Below are positions 33,050 through 43,896 of a stretch of 64,000 bases of DNA, piece by piece. The position numbers were made by a program, and so were the translations under genes. The stretch covers positions 11,251,001-11,315,000 of the forward strand of contig OX485807.1 of the NCBI GenBank assembly GCA_950295325.1. Reading direction: 5' to 3'. The notes beneath the pieces were generated by a model. The model did not search any database. It was not told the origin of the DNA and saw only the letters and a list, made by a program, of their open reading frames with translations. Numbering within the stretch: position 1 is the first letter of the stretch; every line of letters begins with the position of its first letter. The DNA is from Polytrichum commune. Lineage: Eukaryota; Streptophyta; Polytrichopsida; Polytrichales; Polytrichaceae.

Positions 33050-34335
33050 GGGGATCGCTATTTCCACACCTTTCTTGGCTAGATTCACACCTTTTTGCCG
33101 GTTCGGTTGCCGTGTCACTGAGGCGCTATATATGAGATTCTTCATGGTGCATCCGGACCGTTGCTCCACCAAGGCCCATCCAAGGGCCTCAATGATCCTA
33201 GGTGGCGGTGGGGTGGGGGGCGGGGGTGGTGCTTGCCACCAAGGCGGGGTGGAGCCGTGGGCCTCATGTCTTTTTTGGGGAGGCCGGATTTAAGGTGGTG
33301 TCGGGCCTAGTGGCTAGGCCTACTTATTATATAACTAGTTGGTTACCCTTACTCTACTTACTAAATGACTAGTTGGTTATCCTTCCTCTACTTACTAAAT
33401 GACTAGTTGGTTAGCCTTACTCTACATACTAAATAACTAGTTGGTAAGCCTCTCCAATACTTTAACGCATCAAAGCTTAACTTCAAGACTTGCACATATA
33501 CCACTCAAATATACATGTCCAATTAAGAAGAGTGATCATAAGTAGAATAAGGCTAACCAATTAGTTATTTAGTAAGTAGAGTAAGGGTAACCAACTAGTC
33601 ATTTAGTAAGTAGAGTAAGGCTAACCAACTACACTAAATATGATATTTAGTGTTTGATTAGATTTAATGTTTTACCACCCTACTTTGCTCAACACTAATT
33701 TTCAATTCTTTGATAATTAGTGTTAGACATAAATGCGCCGCCGCCGCCTTCCTTGTTGCCACCTCTTTCCTACTAAACACTAAATTCGTGCATGTAACTT
33801 TCACATATTACCATAAATGATATTTAGTGTTTGAATTTACATTTAATGTTACTTACTTTCATAGGGTTAGTGAGATTTAGTATAGTGTTCGTATTTAGTG
33901 TATCTAACACTAAATATCATATTTTGTGTAGTTATTTAGTAAGTAGAGTAAGGCTAACCAACTAGTCATTTAGTAAGTAGAGTAAGGCTAACCAACTAGT
34001 CATTTAGTAAGTAGAGTAAGGATAACCAACTAGTTATATAATAAGTAGGCCTAGCCACTGGGCCCGCCTAGCCACTAGGCCCGACACCACCTTAAATCCG
34101 GCCTCCCCAAAAAAGACATGAATCCCACGGCCCCACCCCGCCTTGGTGGCAAGCACCACCCCCGCCCCCCACCCCACCGCCACCTAGGATCATTGAGGCC
34201 CTTGGATGGGCCTTGGTGTATCAACGGTCCGGATGCACCATGAAGAATCTCATGTATAGCGCCTCAATGACACGGCAACTGAACCGGCAAAAAGGTGTGA
34301 ATCTAGCCAAAAAAAGTGTGGAAATAGCGATCCCC
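33050..34335. mobile_element. Foldback / Mutator-like element with long inverted repeats
   Basis: Inverted arms of about 290 bp, nearly identical, start GGGGATCGCTATTTCCACAC and run through GGCTAGGCCTACTTATTATA. They are followed on the inner side by tandem units of about 33 bp (CTACTTACTAAATGACTAGT). Both outer edges abut T runs (33041-33047 and 34336-34346), which could be a T-rich target duplication. Very long inverted repeats without a transposase are typical of non-autonomous Mutator-like elements. The centre holds a fragment of family A (33480-33545) and a nested MITE (33632-33928). Open frames in the arms mirror each other because the arms are inverted copies. Confidence 0.75.
33632..33928. 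mobile_element. MITE family D, copy 1, TA-flanked, nested in the foldback element
   Basis: 297-bp element with ends CACTAAATATGATATTTAGT and, inverted, CACAAAATATGATATTTAGT. It sits inside a 33-bp tandem unit. Comparing with intact neighbouring units (AACCAACTAGTTATTTAGTA) shows that the insertion duplicated only TA (33630-33631 and 33929-33930). A TA duplication points to Tc1/mariner-type mobilisation despite the CACTA-like first bases. It contains a GCCGCC run near 33735. Confidence 0.8.
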
Positions 34336-34825
34336 TTTTTTTTTTTATCTCTTCTTTCCTTTTTATTTCTTCTCACAACTAGGCTTTGAGTGTACAAAGA
34401 GTGCTTGATGCAAGAGCAAGGAGCCCTAGGAGTACCCCTAAAAAGAAAAGACTTGAAGAATATAAAGTGGCCTTTAGTACCCAAGGTGACCCGTTGATCT
34501 AGTCACCAGAGCTCTCTCACCGGCACATGTCCTTCTCTTGACTATTAGGACCACCCGTCCTTTGGCACCGGTCCCTGCACAACGTACAATGCAGGATACC
34601 CATCCATGGGGGGTATCAGTCCTTGGGCGAGGGGGATGGGCACATGGCACCACCCTTTTCCCACCCGCCCACCCATTTATTTATTTTTAAAATGGACCGG
34701 GACCGGTACATGGAACCTTGCCCTTATTATTGGAGTCAACACCATTCTAAACCATATTAATACTAGGGTGATTTTACCTAGGTATAGAAGTTCTTGCATG
34801 GTGTATAGACCCGAATGATATTGAA
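34336..34825. other. Repeat-derived intergenic
   Basis: No gene. A segment near 34685-34730 is the inverted counterpart of 32465-32500 (see there). The minus-strand open frame at 34221-34484 is mostly the inverted arm of the foldback element. Confidence 0.45.
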
Positions 34826-35060
34826 CGCTAAACAAGGAGAACAAATTGCTAGTCACAAATGAATCACTTGAGGTTGAGAAATAAGCGGCTGAAGTTCAAG
34901 ACTTCAAGAGAATTACCAATTGATTTAGAAGAATCTATGGAAAATACCTCAAACCAATAACAACAAACCGAAAGATCACAACATGTAACTGGTTGGATTT
35001 GGAAACACTAGGATCTCGATTGATTCTGTCCAAAAATCTCCCCAGACACTTGTATTGAAA
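34826..35060 (-). repeat. Repeat family F, copy 2
   Basis: Inverted relative to 31765-31985. Shares GAGGTTGAGAAATAAGCGG, CAACATGTAACTGGTTGGAT and CTAGGATCTCGATTGATT with the copy at 57965-58165. Confidence 0.6.
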
Positions 35061-35165
35061 ACTAGAATACCGTCAAATACCCATACCCATACCTGTCCAA
35101 AAGTTATGAAATCCTCATTATAGATACCCAAATGGTATTAGTTAAATGACGATACCAGTCCAACA

Positions 35166-35377
35166 CTACACCAAATATGATATTTAGTGTGGCTTACTAT
35201 TTGAATTTACATGGTGCTATATTTTTTTACTATTGGAATAAATTTTCCCCAAGTAAAGTTGTGAATGTTCTATAATGTCCAAACTACCAATTTAGCATTT
35301 GTTGGTAAAATATGATATAGATATAGCATTGCGTAATTCCAAATAGCAAGTCACACTAAATGTCATATTTAGTGTAC
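35166..35377. mobile_element. MITE family C, copy 3
   Basis: Ends CTACACCAAATATGATATTT and, inverted, GTACACTAAATATGACATTT. The interior shares GTTCTATAATGTCCAAACTA with copy 2. About 212 bp; non-coding. Confidence 0.65.
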
Positions 35378-35849
35378 TGGTGCACACCTCTAATAAGTGT
35401 CATAACTAATAAATTGTTGTGCTCCCATGAAGACCTACACCCAGGGCTATTTTTTCACAAAGTTTTAACCTGTCCATGTCCCAAAACCTCAAATTGAAAG
35501 GCAAAAAAAATTGCAACCCGTCCCAAAACCGGTAATTTCAAAACCAACCCGTCCATGGAAAGGTTAAAGAAAAAACAACCCGTCCCAAAACCGGTAATTT
35601 CTAAACCAACCCGTCCATGAAAAGGTTAAAGGAAAAAACAAATCGATAAAGATAACCCGAAAGATGTCGGCATGTGATTGGTGCACTTGCCACTTGGAAA
35701 CAATAGTATCTTACTATCTTTGTTCATTTCTGCTTTTTTCTATTATAATTACCAATTTGCCAACCTACCACTGCCCCATTTTGTCTGTTTGTCCACAGAC
35801 TAGTTCAGAGAAACTGAACTAGACTCAGTCACTCAAACTCAGTCACTCA

Positions 35850-36075
35850 AACTCAACCGGTTCATTTGAAACTAATTCGAATTCAAGAAGTTGGAGAGTG
35901 CCGCTGGAACAATCTCCTCCTGCAATCTTGAACTTCAACAGGTGTTTTCTCAAACTCAACCGGTTCATTTGAAACTAACTCGAATTCAAGAAGTTGAAGA
36001 GTGCCGCTGGAACAATCTTCTCCTGCAATCTTGAACTTCAACAGGTGTTTTCTCAAACTTAACCGGTTCATTTGA
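35850..36075. repeat. 103-bp tandem duplication (two units plus a partial)
   Basis: CAACCGGTTCATTTGAAACT occurs at 35854 and 35957, and the start of a third unit at 36060. The units differ at only a few positions. The same words (TTGAACTTCAACAGGT, CTCAACCGGTTCA) occur in repeat family F at 43540-43575, so this is a locally amplified piece of that family. Confidence 0.8.
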
Positions 36076-37451
36076 CGACTGCAATCAAGTTAACTCTCAC
36101 TGGTCTCTCAGTTGCTTTAGCTTTCAGTTGCATATGTTCGATTCACTAGCATCCTAAATCTTGAGAGTCTTATTCCTCTCTTTTGTTGTGGGTTGAGTGC
36201 AGATTCGAGGGTTGTGGAGGAAATTTCTGTCAATTCGAGTTAAACCCTAGCAAATTGCAGGGTTGAGCTTGTAAGTTGTTGGGTCAATGTATGAGTAGAT
36301 ATTTGAGCCTTACATGTGCCTAAGATGGTGGAAGCGTTGTCTTTGCAAGGATAGTGCAAGCGTTGTCTATTTATTAGTTGGATTGATTTTGCAGGTTCAA
36401 GTCTCAAGCCCCATCACGATCCCGATGAAGAAATTGTGACACTTTCAAGTCCGATGTTCCAAGGTCTGCAAGTTTAGAGAGACGGATAAATTATCACATA
36501 TGAGGACACCTCTTCTCCATCCAACATATACAAATTCAGACTGTGACACTTCTTTGAAGGGTAAGCAGCTCTTTATTTTTAAACTTTTTAATATGTTTAT
36601 ATATACTAATTCTTATTCAATTACTAAGTTTACCTTCAATTGTAATCTTTGACATTATGTTAAAAAGGTTCTAAATTTTGTGGTTGATGAATTAATGTAT
36701 GCAGGTGAATCAAGCACTTCAAGATTGATAGTTTGATTGGGTATTAGTGGTTTGATTGCATTATGCTTATATTCACATGTCATATATGACATAACGTAAT
36801 TGATATTTGTACCATTTTTTTTAATTTTAAAAAAATTATTTTTAGAACCCGTCCAAAGTGAATTTGACACGTCCCAAAACCGGTTCATTTTCTAAGAACC
36901 CGTCCACTGGAAATGTTTTTTTTTTATGAACATGTCCCTAGACATGTTAGGGACCTTGTGAAAAAACACCCCTGCCTACACCCCTTTATCATAATACTTA
37001 TGGTAGGGGGGCCTACTATATTGACATTCTCTACTTTTTGTTTGCCTGCCCGCCTTAGATTGAGGGGGTCCTCCCACGTGGTTTTCTTTGTGCATGCCTT
37101 CGGGCAGCCCCTGCCCGGGAGAAAATTAAACTGTGCCCTTTTCCGGCACTTCGATGCCACATGGCATATTGGTGGTTTAAGTTCAGAAAGAGCTCCAAAA
37201 AGCACATCTAAAGTTCAGATACTTTCACAGATATTTGTACACCTGTCATTTACTTTGCTCATAACTGCTAAAGTGGAAACTTCAACCCTATTCCGCATTC
37301 TGGCTTTTTAACTATATGTACTAGGTCGATGCCGCTAATTTAGTGTGGCCCACACTATTTTCACCATCAACCCATGAAAATGATCTCACAAGCATCCGGT
37401 GTCAACAAGAGGAGGTGATATGCTATGTCATTTGGTGTTACAAGACTACAC
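36076..37451. other. Intergenic, nothing recognised
   Basis: No supported gene. An open frame at 36913-37311 (plus) has no known domain, and GC-richer sequence at 37020-37150 lacks promoter motifs. A GTGTGGCCCACA motif at 37344 is shared with the SAL1 intron 7 units. Confidence 0.45.
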
Positions 37452-37762
37452 TATACTACACTAAATAGGATGTTTAGTGTTTGATTATATTGAATGTTGT
37501 TACCACCCTACCCTGCTCAACACTAATTTTCAACTCTTTGACAATTAGTGTTAAAAGATTTGCTAGAAGATATCTTGGAATTCTCCATTTTGTTATTTTT
37601 TTTCCTTCCATATCCTTGCTAACTCTAAATTCAAACATGCAACTTCCACATATTACCATAGTTGATATTTACTGCTTGAGTTTACATTTAATGTTACTTA
37701 CTTTCATAGAGTTATTCATATTTAGTGTATGCGTTCGTATTTAGTGTATCAAACACTAAATA
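37452..37762. mobile_element. MITE family D, copy 2 (right end eroded)
   Basis: Matches 33632-33928 over nearly its whole length: CACTAAATAGGATGTTTAGT at the left, CACCCTACCCTGCTCAACAC and TTACATTTAATGTTACTTAC inside. The right end stops in ACACTAAATATAG without the final inverted bases. It lacks the GCCGCC run of copy 1. Confidence 0.7.
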
Positions 37763-38291
37763 TAGCCATCTATGGGGGGCCCAGTAGACATAATATGTCG
37801 GGTCTTAGCTAGGCCATGCACGTGCATGGGTTGGGGAGACATGTGCATTGTATTAACCACTCCAAGATTGTGATGTCTTGGGGTTAGTTATGTTGGTTGC
37901 CGACATTTACTAGGGTATAGCACCTTGTGTGTTTGTTGGATTGGAGTGTGTAGGCTATTTGGTGTACTGCCTTGTTGTGTCAAGCTATGTGTGGGTAGGT
38001 GCAAGTGGAGGAAGGTGTGGCCACAGTTGGGGTTGGGATATGTTAGTGGTGAGAAGATGTTAATTATGTGGTTTCCCATGTATTGGGTGAATCGGAATTT
38101 TTGAGGTTTGTGTGATTTGTGCATCACATTTCCCTAAGGTTTCCAGAAGTGGTTTGAGAGTTTTCGATTGATTTGCTCATTAGACACACATTTGTCGGTG
38201 TATGCAAAATTTGGATTTTGCAATATGTAGTTCTTGTTTGTTGTGGTATTTGTTTATGTATGCTTGGAGGTTGCGGAATTCTCCATGATGT
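37763..38291 (-). pseudogene. Probable downstream part of the decayed LINE
   Basis: The minus strand between 38291 and about 37888 continues the same coding-like character after the RNase H fragment (38292-38630), with stops, and includes an open piece at 37888-38127. I infer it is the degraded C-terminal tail of the same retrotransposon. Confidence 0.3.
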
Positions 38292-38630
38292 TCACTTGTT
38301 GGAATTCCGTTGAGCCAATAAGGTATGGTGTCTGCGATGTGTATGTGGGGTGTGGGGGTTGGGGGTTGGTTTGTTGCGAGTGGTCACTTCATGTGCTAGT
38401 TGGTTTGTGATTTTGTTGCTTGAGATTCTGATGTGTGCTCTAACTTTTTGTATTGTTATGTTGTGTTTGGTCCATAGAATTTGGTGGACTATGGCTGAGA
38501 TAAGCAGTTTGTCGGGGTGGTTGTGCTGAGATGAGGGGGTGGCGGATGTGATTGTTAGTGAGAAATCTGTTGTTGAGGATGTTAGTAAATAGTCAATTTT
38601 GTTAACCATTCTAAGCTCAATAGTCAACAT
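38292..38630 (-). pseudogene. Decayed RNase H domain of a non-LTR retrotransposon
   Basis: The open frame of 112 codons ends an RNase H-like fold. The pattern HQILWTKHNITIQKVRAHIR then SSNKITNQLAHEVTT matches the end of LINE RNase H domains, normally of the form KVxAHxGIxGNExADxLA. The catalytic aspartate expected before the final Leu-Ala is Asn here, so the copy is inactive. No reverse transcriptase is seen upstream (to 38900 on this strand), so it is a truncated remnant. Confidence 0.5.
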
Positions 38631-38639
38631 AGTGAAATG

Positions 38640-38990
38640 TGGGAGGTGGGTGGGTGGGTGGGGGGGAGCATGTGGCCTTCGTATGGCTCACTACCAATGG
38701 ACTTTGATATTCCTTAACAATCCAAATTTAGCTCCAAAACTTTTTGGAACACACAAAATTTCAACCTTGTGAATCTTGATTAACATAAGGTAGCAAACAT
38801 CAAACATAACCAAATAAGGGCCATCTATAGTCATATGTGCAATTAGGTTGCCCCACACTAATATATCAACAATGCACACCATTTTATATATATACTACAA
38901 TAGTAACAAAATAGAATATGTGGATGGATAAACAAAGTTGTAAATTTTTGTAATCTAGTGTTGATCCAAGGTTGATTTGCATGGGTAACC
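38640..38990. other. Intergenic, nothing recognised
   Basis: Contains a (GGTG)n-like run at 38641-38667 and no supported feature. Confidence 0.5.
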
Positions 38991-39413
38991 TATAGTAGAG
39001 GCGCCTATTCCCGATTAGGAGCCCATCGGCAATCTATAGGGTACCATGATTATCATTAGGCTAGGACTGAGTTCCCATTAGGCCAGGATTGAAATTCGAT
39101 CAAGCCAGAACCAATAGTGTCATGACACATGTTTTGGTTTTGAGTGGTAAAGTGAGAAGGAACAAGCAGTTAAAATGAGTGGCTATGACAGACTCTAGAC
39201 ATTGGTAATGTGTTCGGGCAAAATTTTGGCCTAAAAAATTCACATTATTTTTTAAATTTAAGGAATAAAATTACTAAAAAAAATCACAATCCTCCTAACT
39301 TTTATCTTCCTACGTGGGAAATAATTGAACCACCTTATATTCCTCCAAATTTGGTATAGAATCTCTTAAGTGATTAATTATGAGCGCTTCTGCTCTAATC
39401 GCAACATAATTCC
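38991..39413 (+). repeat. Repeat family G, left part only
   Basis: Starts TATAGTAGAGGCGCCTATTC and matches 4802-5220, including GTGTCATGACACATG and TTTTGGTTTTGAGTG. It lacks the interior shared by the 5.2 kb and 58 kb copies. Confidence 0.65.
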
Positions 39414-39479
39414 ACATAATACCTTAACTTATAGAATTCTAACTTATGTATTGGAATTGAAGGTTGCTTGTGAAGAATG

Positions 39480-39872
39480 TACACTTGATGTGATATTTAG
39501 TGTCACCAATTCTAATTGTCTTGCTCAGTAGTAATTGTAAACTGCGGTAAAGTGTCACCAACAATAAATTGTTAACCCAACATTATTTGTCATTCCTTGT
39601 AATTTTTATTTTTTTGGGGGAAGGGGTTTTATAAATTTACAGTGTTGCAATTACTGTCATTTACCAGGTGATTATTCATCCAAATTTCAGTCATCCATGA
39701 TAACATTTCATCACAAGTTGCTGACAAGAGAAGGTAGGGGTTTGGGCCGATGGATGAACTCATCCATCATCCATGACAACATTTGTCCACTTATTCATAA
39801 CAAGTGTCATCCGAGAAGTTACCATACTGACATTTAAATACCACATAACACTAAACACCATATATAGTGTTG
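39480..39872. mobile_element. MITE family E, copy 2
   Basis: Ends TACACTTGATGTGATATTTA and, inverted, CAACACTATATATGGTGTTT. The interior matches 18979-19349 and 60733-61005 (TGTCACCAATTCTAATTGT, CAATTACTGTCATTTACCA). The copy carries an internal duplication of the word CATCCATGACAACAT near 39690-39780. Confidence 0.65.
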
Positions 39873-39911
39873 TTTATATTCAACTCCGAGGCCTAATTTT
39901 CCGGCCCAGGA

Positions 39912-40075
39912 GGAGCCACGTGCCGGACTGTGACTTGACGAAATCCTCCCCACGTGTCAAGATGGATTTGTGCAGCTCGTGGGGCACAAGAAGAGCCTCC
40001 GCCAGTGGTGGGCCCGGAAAAGAGGATGAGATCTCGGGCAGCGGGCAGAGATGGGAGGCCTATATTTATAGCGCA
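39912..40075 (+). promoter_or_regulatory. Promoter-like region: two G-boxes and a TATA box, no gene assigned
   Basis: GCCACGTGCC at about 39914 and CCACGTGTC at about 39951 are G-box/ABRE-type elements (CACGTG core), with CTATATTTATAGC at 40059-40073 as a good TATA box about 110 bp further on. The surrounding DNA is GC-richer than the neighbourhood. No recognisable coding exon follows within 2 kb on the plus strand. It could drive a non-coding transcript, a gene I cannot recognise, or be the relic of a lost gene. Confidence 0.4.
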
Positions 40076-40109
40076 CCCGAAGATATTTTTGTCGGCACCA
40101 TTTTGGGGA

Positions 40110-42149
40110 AGGCTCCGAAACTATCCTTTGGAAAAGGGGAAAAGAAAAACTTTCTGGTAGGGCCCCCCACCCTCCCCCCCCACGCCTGCAGGCAAATGTT
40201 ACAATGTGATTGGTGGAAGGAGGGGGTAAAAAGATGGGTAAAAAAGTGGGGATGTTATTATTACTCCCCGTAAAATGCCGGACAATTCCGGACCTGGGTA
40301 GACTGCCGAAAGGGCTCACATCCTTGTCTCCACTTCAAATGCTCTCAAGTTTAATTGGCTCATGTCATGGACATAATGCCACTCAGCTCCATTGCGTGTG
40401 TTCCGTGTGGGACCGGGTATTTCGGGCTTGAAGCATAATGATTCGTTTTATTCTAGGATTCCCCATTTATGTTATGGGTAGCACTCGGGCTGTGTATTGT
40501 AGAGTTTCCGACAAGCAGCTATAATTTGTCAAGAATGTTGTATAATTTCGTTAATCGCAACCTCTCTCTTTGGAAAGAAGCCATCGTCCAGTTGCATGAC
40601 AATGCTATGGAGTAGAGCGCGACTCACTTTCATTGCAGTTTTTCAGTCCATACCTTTGTCGTTGAATTAATGTGTGGATGAACACAGTTTCTCAAGAAAT
40701 ATCCATGATTGTTTTGTTCATAATCGCTTGGGAATTATCTACACTATCAAATAGATTGATAAGTGCAATTAGATATCTCAAATGACCTTGAATGCACTAA
40801 CTTGAGGTCTTCATAGTTAATTTTGGTCTGAAATCAACTTAATATAGTAGCCTCTGGGTTGCATACTATTTTAGGGTTTTTATGTCGGATGGATGAGAGG
40901 TACACTCATGAATATACGATAATTCCCTCTCTCTCTCCGGTTCACCCCCCCATTAATATATTGACATTGCACACTACTTTGAACATTTTGTACCACAATG
41001 TTTTAAAATTTAAAATACAGTATTTATATTTCTGTTGTGGATAGTAAACGAAGTTATATGTTTTTGTGATTCAACTTGCTGAATCTGATTTGCACAGGTA
41101 AGGCAGCAAGCTGTTCATGAAGGCAACCTAATCGCACATATATCAGTGTAGATGATGGCATGCACCGAGTTCCAAATTGACAATTCTGATGATATATGAA
41201 CCGACGCATGCGGCTTGAATCAATATGTAATGGTGCTGATTGTCATTGTGTTTCCCCAATCCGGCTGCCCTTGATGCATTACATTACATTAAGTTACAGA
41301 CTGAAAGGAAAGAGAAGGAATGTACTCTCCGATTCCATTTGGCAGAGCCTCACGTGAGTATATTGACAGGTGGTTAGTTTCCAGACGAAGTCGGGTGCTG
41401 AATCTGTGCCAGATGTTCTCCAAGGATTATAAATTTGCCATGCAATTAAACTCTGCAAGACAAGTGTGGCCATGTGTGTTGAGGTAAGTATGTAGGAGCG
41501 AACCTCGATCTCCATGTACTTGTCCAGGGCGCAAATTGCTGACATGTGTGGAGATGACCCAAAAATCAGGACACAGTGAACACCAAGCAAACTGCATTGG
41601 CTGATGCATAATAAGCTTACTTCTTTAACACACACAGCGAGCAAGAAGGTATTTGAGATTCAGAGATTAGGGTATCAATATGAGCTAGGGGGTTTGAAAA
41701 TCCAGGCACTCAGAGAAGCAGACTAAAAGAAACATTTGCCTACTTGGGGTCCCAATGTAAAATGGTTTATTTAGTTGATTTATTTTCCCCCCATGAAGGC
41801 ACGTGGTTAAATGACCAGTTCATTTGATGCGATTCCCCACACTGGGGAGGAGGCGCCTCTTGCAGGTGGGCGACATGTGGAGAGCATGTGGATATTGGCT
41901 TGCCGCAACTAGGAAGATTGATTTTGTCATTGTAGCCGTAGTGCACCGTTTATTGTATTCAGTGTCACATGTGTGTAATGCAGTAGTGTCTCCTGGTTTA
42001 GTGATGATAATCCGAGGCGCATGTATGTTAATTTCTTCAATGAATATATAGGTCCTCCCAATTGTGTTCATAATTGAATGTGGAGTAGTTAATAAAATTT
42101 GAAAATGTGGTCCAATCTCTTTTAAACATCACATAACCTTCAAACCACT
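40110..42149. other. Intergenic, no gene recognised
   Basis: Open frames here (for example minus 41294-41644, 116 codons) show no known domain. That frame has a possible splice acceptor CTTGCAG, but I cannot connect it to other exons. Nothing else found. Confidence 0.4.
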
Positions 42150-42960
42150 TACCAATCAAAATATAGAGGTTCAATTAAGAGCAATATTCAAAAAACAGTT
42201 TAGATCAGTCGAGACACATGTGATATTTAAAAGACATTGAACCATGTTTTCAAATTCAATAAACTACTTCACACTCAATAGTGAACATAATTGAGAGGAC
42301 CTATATGTATCAGTCTAGAAATCAACAAACATACACTTCTTCCAATAATCATAATTAAGTCAAGGAAGGTCCAATTTTCAATCCGATTTTTGTTGATGCT
42401 TCATTGTAGATTTGCTGTTCCAACACTAAATTATCTCTCGTGAATATGTAATCAACAAAAGTTCCAAAGAGAACATGAAAATGGAACCGAATACCACCCA
42501 CATACTCTTACTAATGAATCAAGTTACAGGGGGGGAGACCCACCCCCCCCCCCCCCCCAACACACACACACACGGGCTTCCGACCCAACGAATGAAGCAC
42601 TACTCAATGGACATAAGTAAGTGCATTCAAACTACATGTGGACTCATCTGTTTCAAACTTCAATGGCCCAATATTATTAAAGTAGATAGATCTCAAAAGG
42701 CTCGTTTTCATAATCGGACCCCAATATTTGATTGGTATGTGGTTCAGTGAGGATCAAAGAGAAAACATCATAAAAACACATGTTTAAAAGAGATTGGATT
42801 ACATCTTCAAAAAATGATAATTACTTTACATTCAATAATGAACATAATTGAGAGGATGTATAGATCCAGCTAAGAGATCAAGAAACATGCACTTCCCTAA
42901 CCATAATTAAATCAAGGAAGTCTAATTTTCAATCCACTTTTTTTGCATATGTTTCATTGT
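42150..42960 (+). repeat. Dispersed repeat family A, two tandem copies
   Basis: GAACATAATTGAGAGGA at about 42285 and 42839, each followed by a diverged ATCAA-AAACATGCACTTCC-like stretch, AATTTTCAATCCG/CACTTTTT and TTCATTGTAGATTTGCT; the offset is about 555 bp. Between them lies G7-AGACCCA-C16 (42527-42558) followed by (CA)n. Confidence 0.6.
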
Positions 42961-43394
42961 AGATTTGCTAATGCAACAATTATTCTGTAAATCTAATTGA
43001 TAAAAGTTGGAGAACATGAATAACAGACCAGATAACACCCACATACAACTAGGATGTAAGTTAATACGGACGAAAGACTTGTCCCAAACTTATAATGCAT
43101 CTGAGAGTATTTTTTGCACAATTGAGACATGCACATTGTAACACAATTTATTTGGAGGAAGAAACTTTGAGAACATAATGAAATCCCCAATTATACATGC
43201 TTTGAGATGCAAGATGGTCAAATATTTCTTCTAGAAGTGTAAATTTTTCACAAATAACACAATGTTCATGCAACTAAAGGAGTGTACTACAACAAGAGAT
43301 GCAATCCACACCTAAGATTAGTTGTTGTCAACTCTATCCCAAGTTCCGCCAATAGATTCACCGCACACATAAAATTTCAGAACAATGTCTACGG

Positions 43395-43580
43395 AGGATT
43401 TTAAGCATAACAAGTCGAAGACCTAGTGTTTCCAAGTCCAACCAGCTACATGTTGACATCTTTTGGGTTTTTCTTCATTCATTTGAGGTATATTCTATAA
43501 ACTCCTCTAAAACGATCCGTAAATTTCCTGAAGTCTTGAACTTCAACAGGTCATTGCTCAAACTCAACCGGTTCACCTGT
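43395..43580 (+). repeat. Repeat family F, copy 3
   Basis: Same orientation as 31765-31985: CAACCAGCTACATGTTGACA, CTCCTCTAAAACGATCC and CTCAACCGGTTCACCTGTAA. Ends undefined. Confidence 0.6.
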
Positions 43581-43822
43581 AAGTAGCGACCGGTTCTCCC
43601 CGTCCACTGCTCCAGAAGCTAGGAATAAGCCTAGATTTAGTTAAACATAGTTATCCCGTGGGCCCCCTTTTCATTCCAACGCCGTGACGATGATGGCGGT
43701 GGTTGGGAGGGGAGAAAGCGAAAGGCGGACGCCCGCTGCCGGGTACGAATCCGACGGAGAAGCGCGGAAGGATCGGCAGCAGTTCGTTGCGACGTGGAAG
43801 TAATCTACTGTTCACTCTCGGC

Positions 43823-43830
43823 CATAAAAG
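43823..43830 (+). promoter_or_regulatory. Possible TATA box
   Basis: CATAAAAG in a GC-rich stretch (43640-44150), about 70 bp before a small open frame and 2.2 kb before the SRPBCC start codon. It could belong to either, or to neither. Confidence 0.3.
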
Positions 43831-43896
43831 GGCGAGGGCACCGCAGGTCGCGCAGCACATTCATTGAGTTACACACACTTCGTGCTTGTGCTGGCG

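Noticed and set aside
33003-34484. Two similar proteins encoded in opposite directions at the ends of the foldback element
   Set aside because: Their similarity is fully explained by the inverted arms, and neither has a known domain.
39773-40319. Overlapping open frames on both strands (166 and 120 codons) as genes
   Set aside because: They run through a MITE end and a GC-rich promoter-like region, overlap each other and resemble no protein family.
41294-41644. Minus-strand 116-codon frame with a possible splice acceptor as a terminal exon
   Set aside because: No recognisable domain and no partner exons could be found upstream on that strand.
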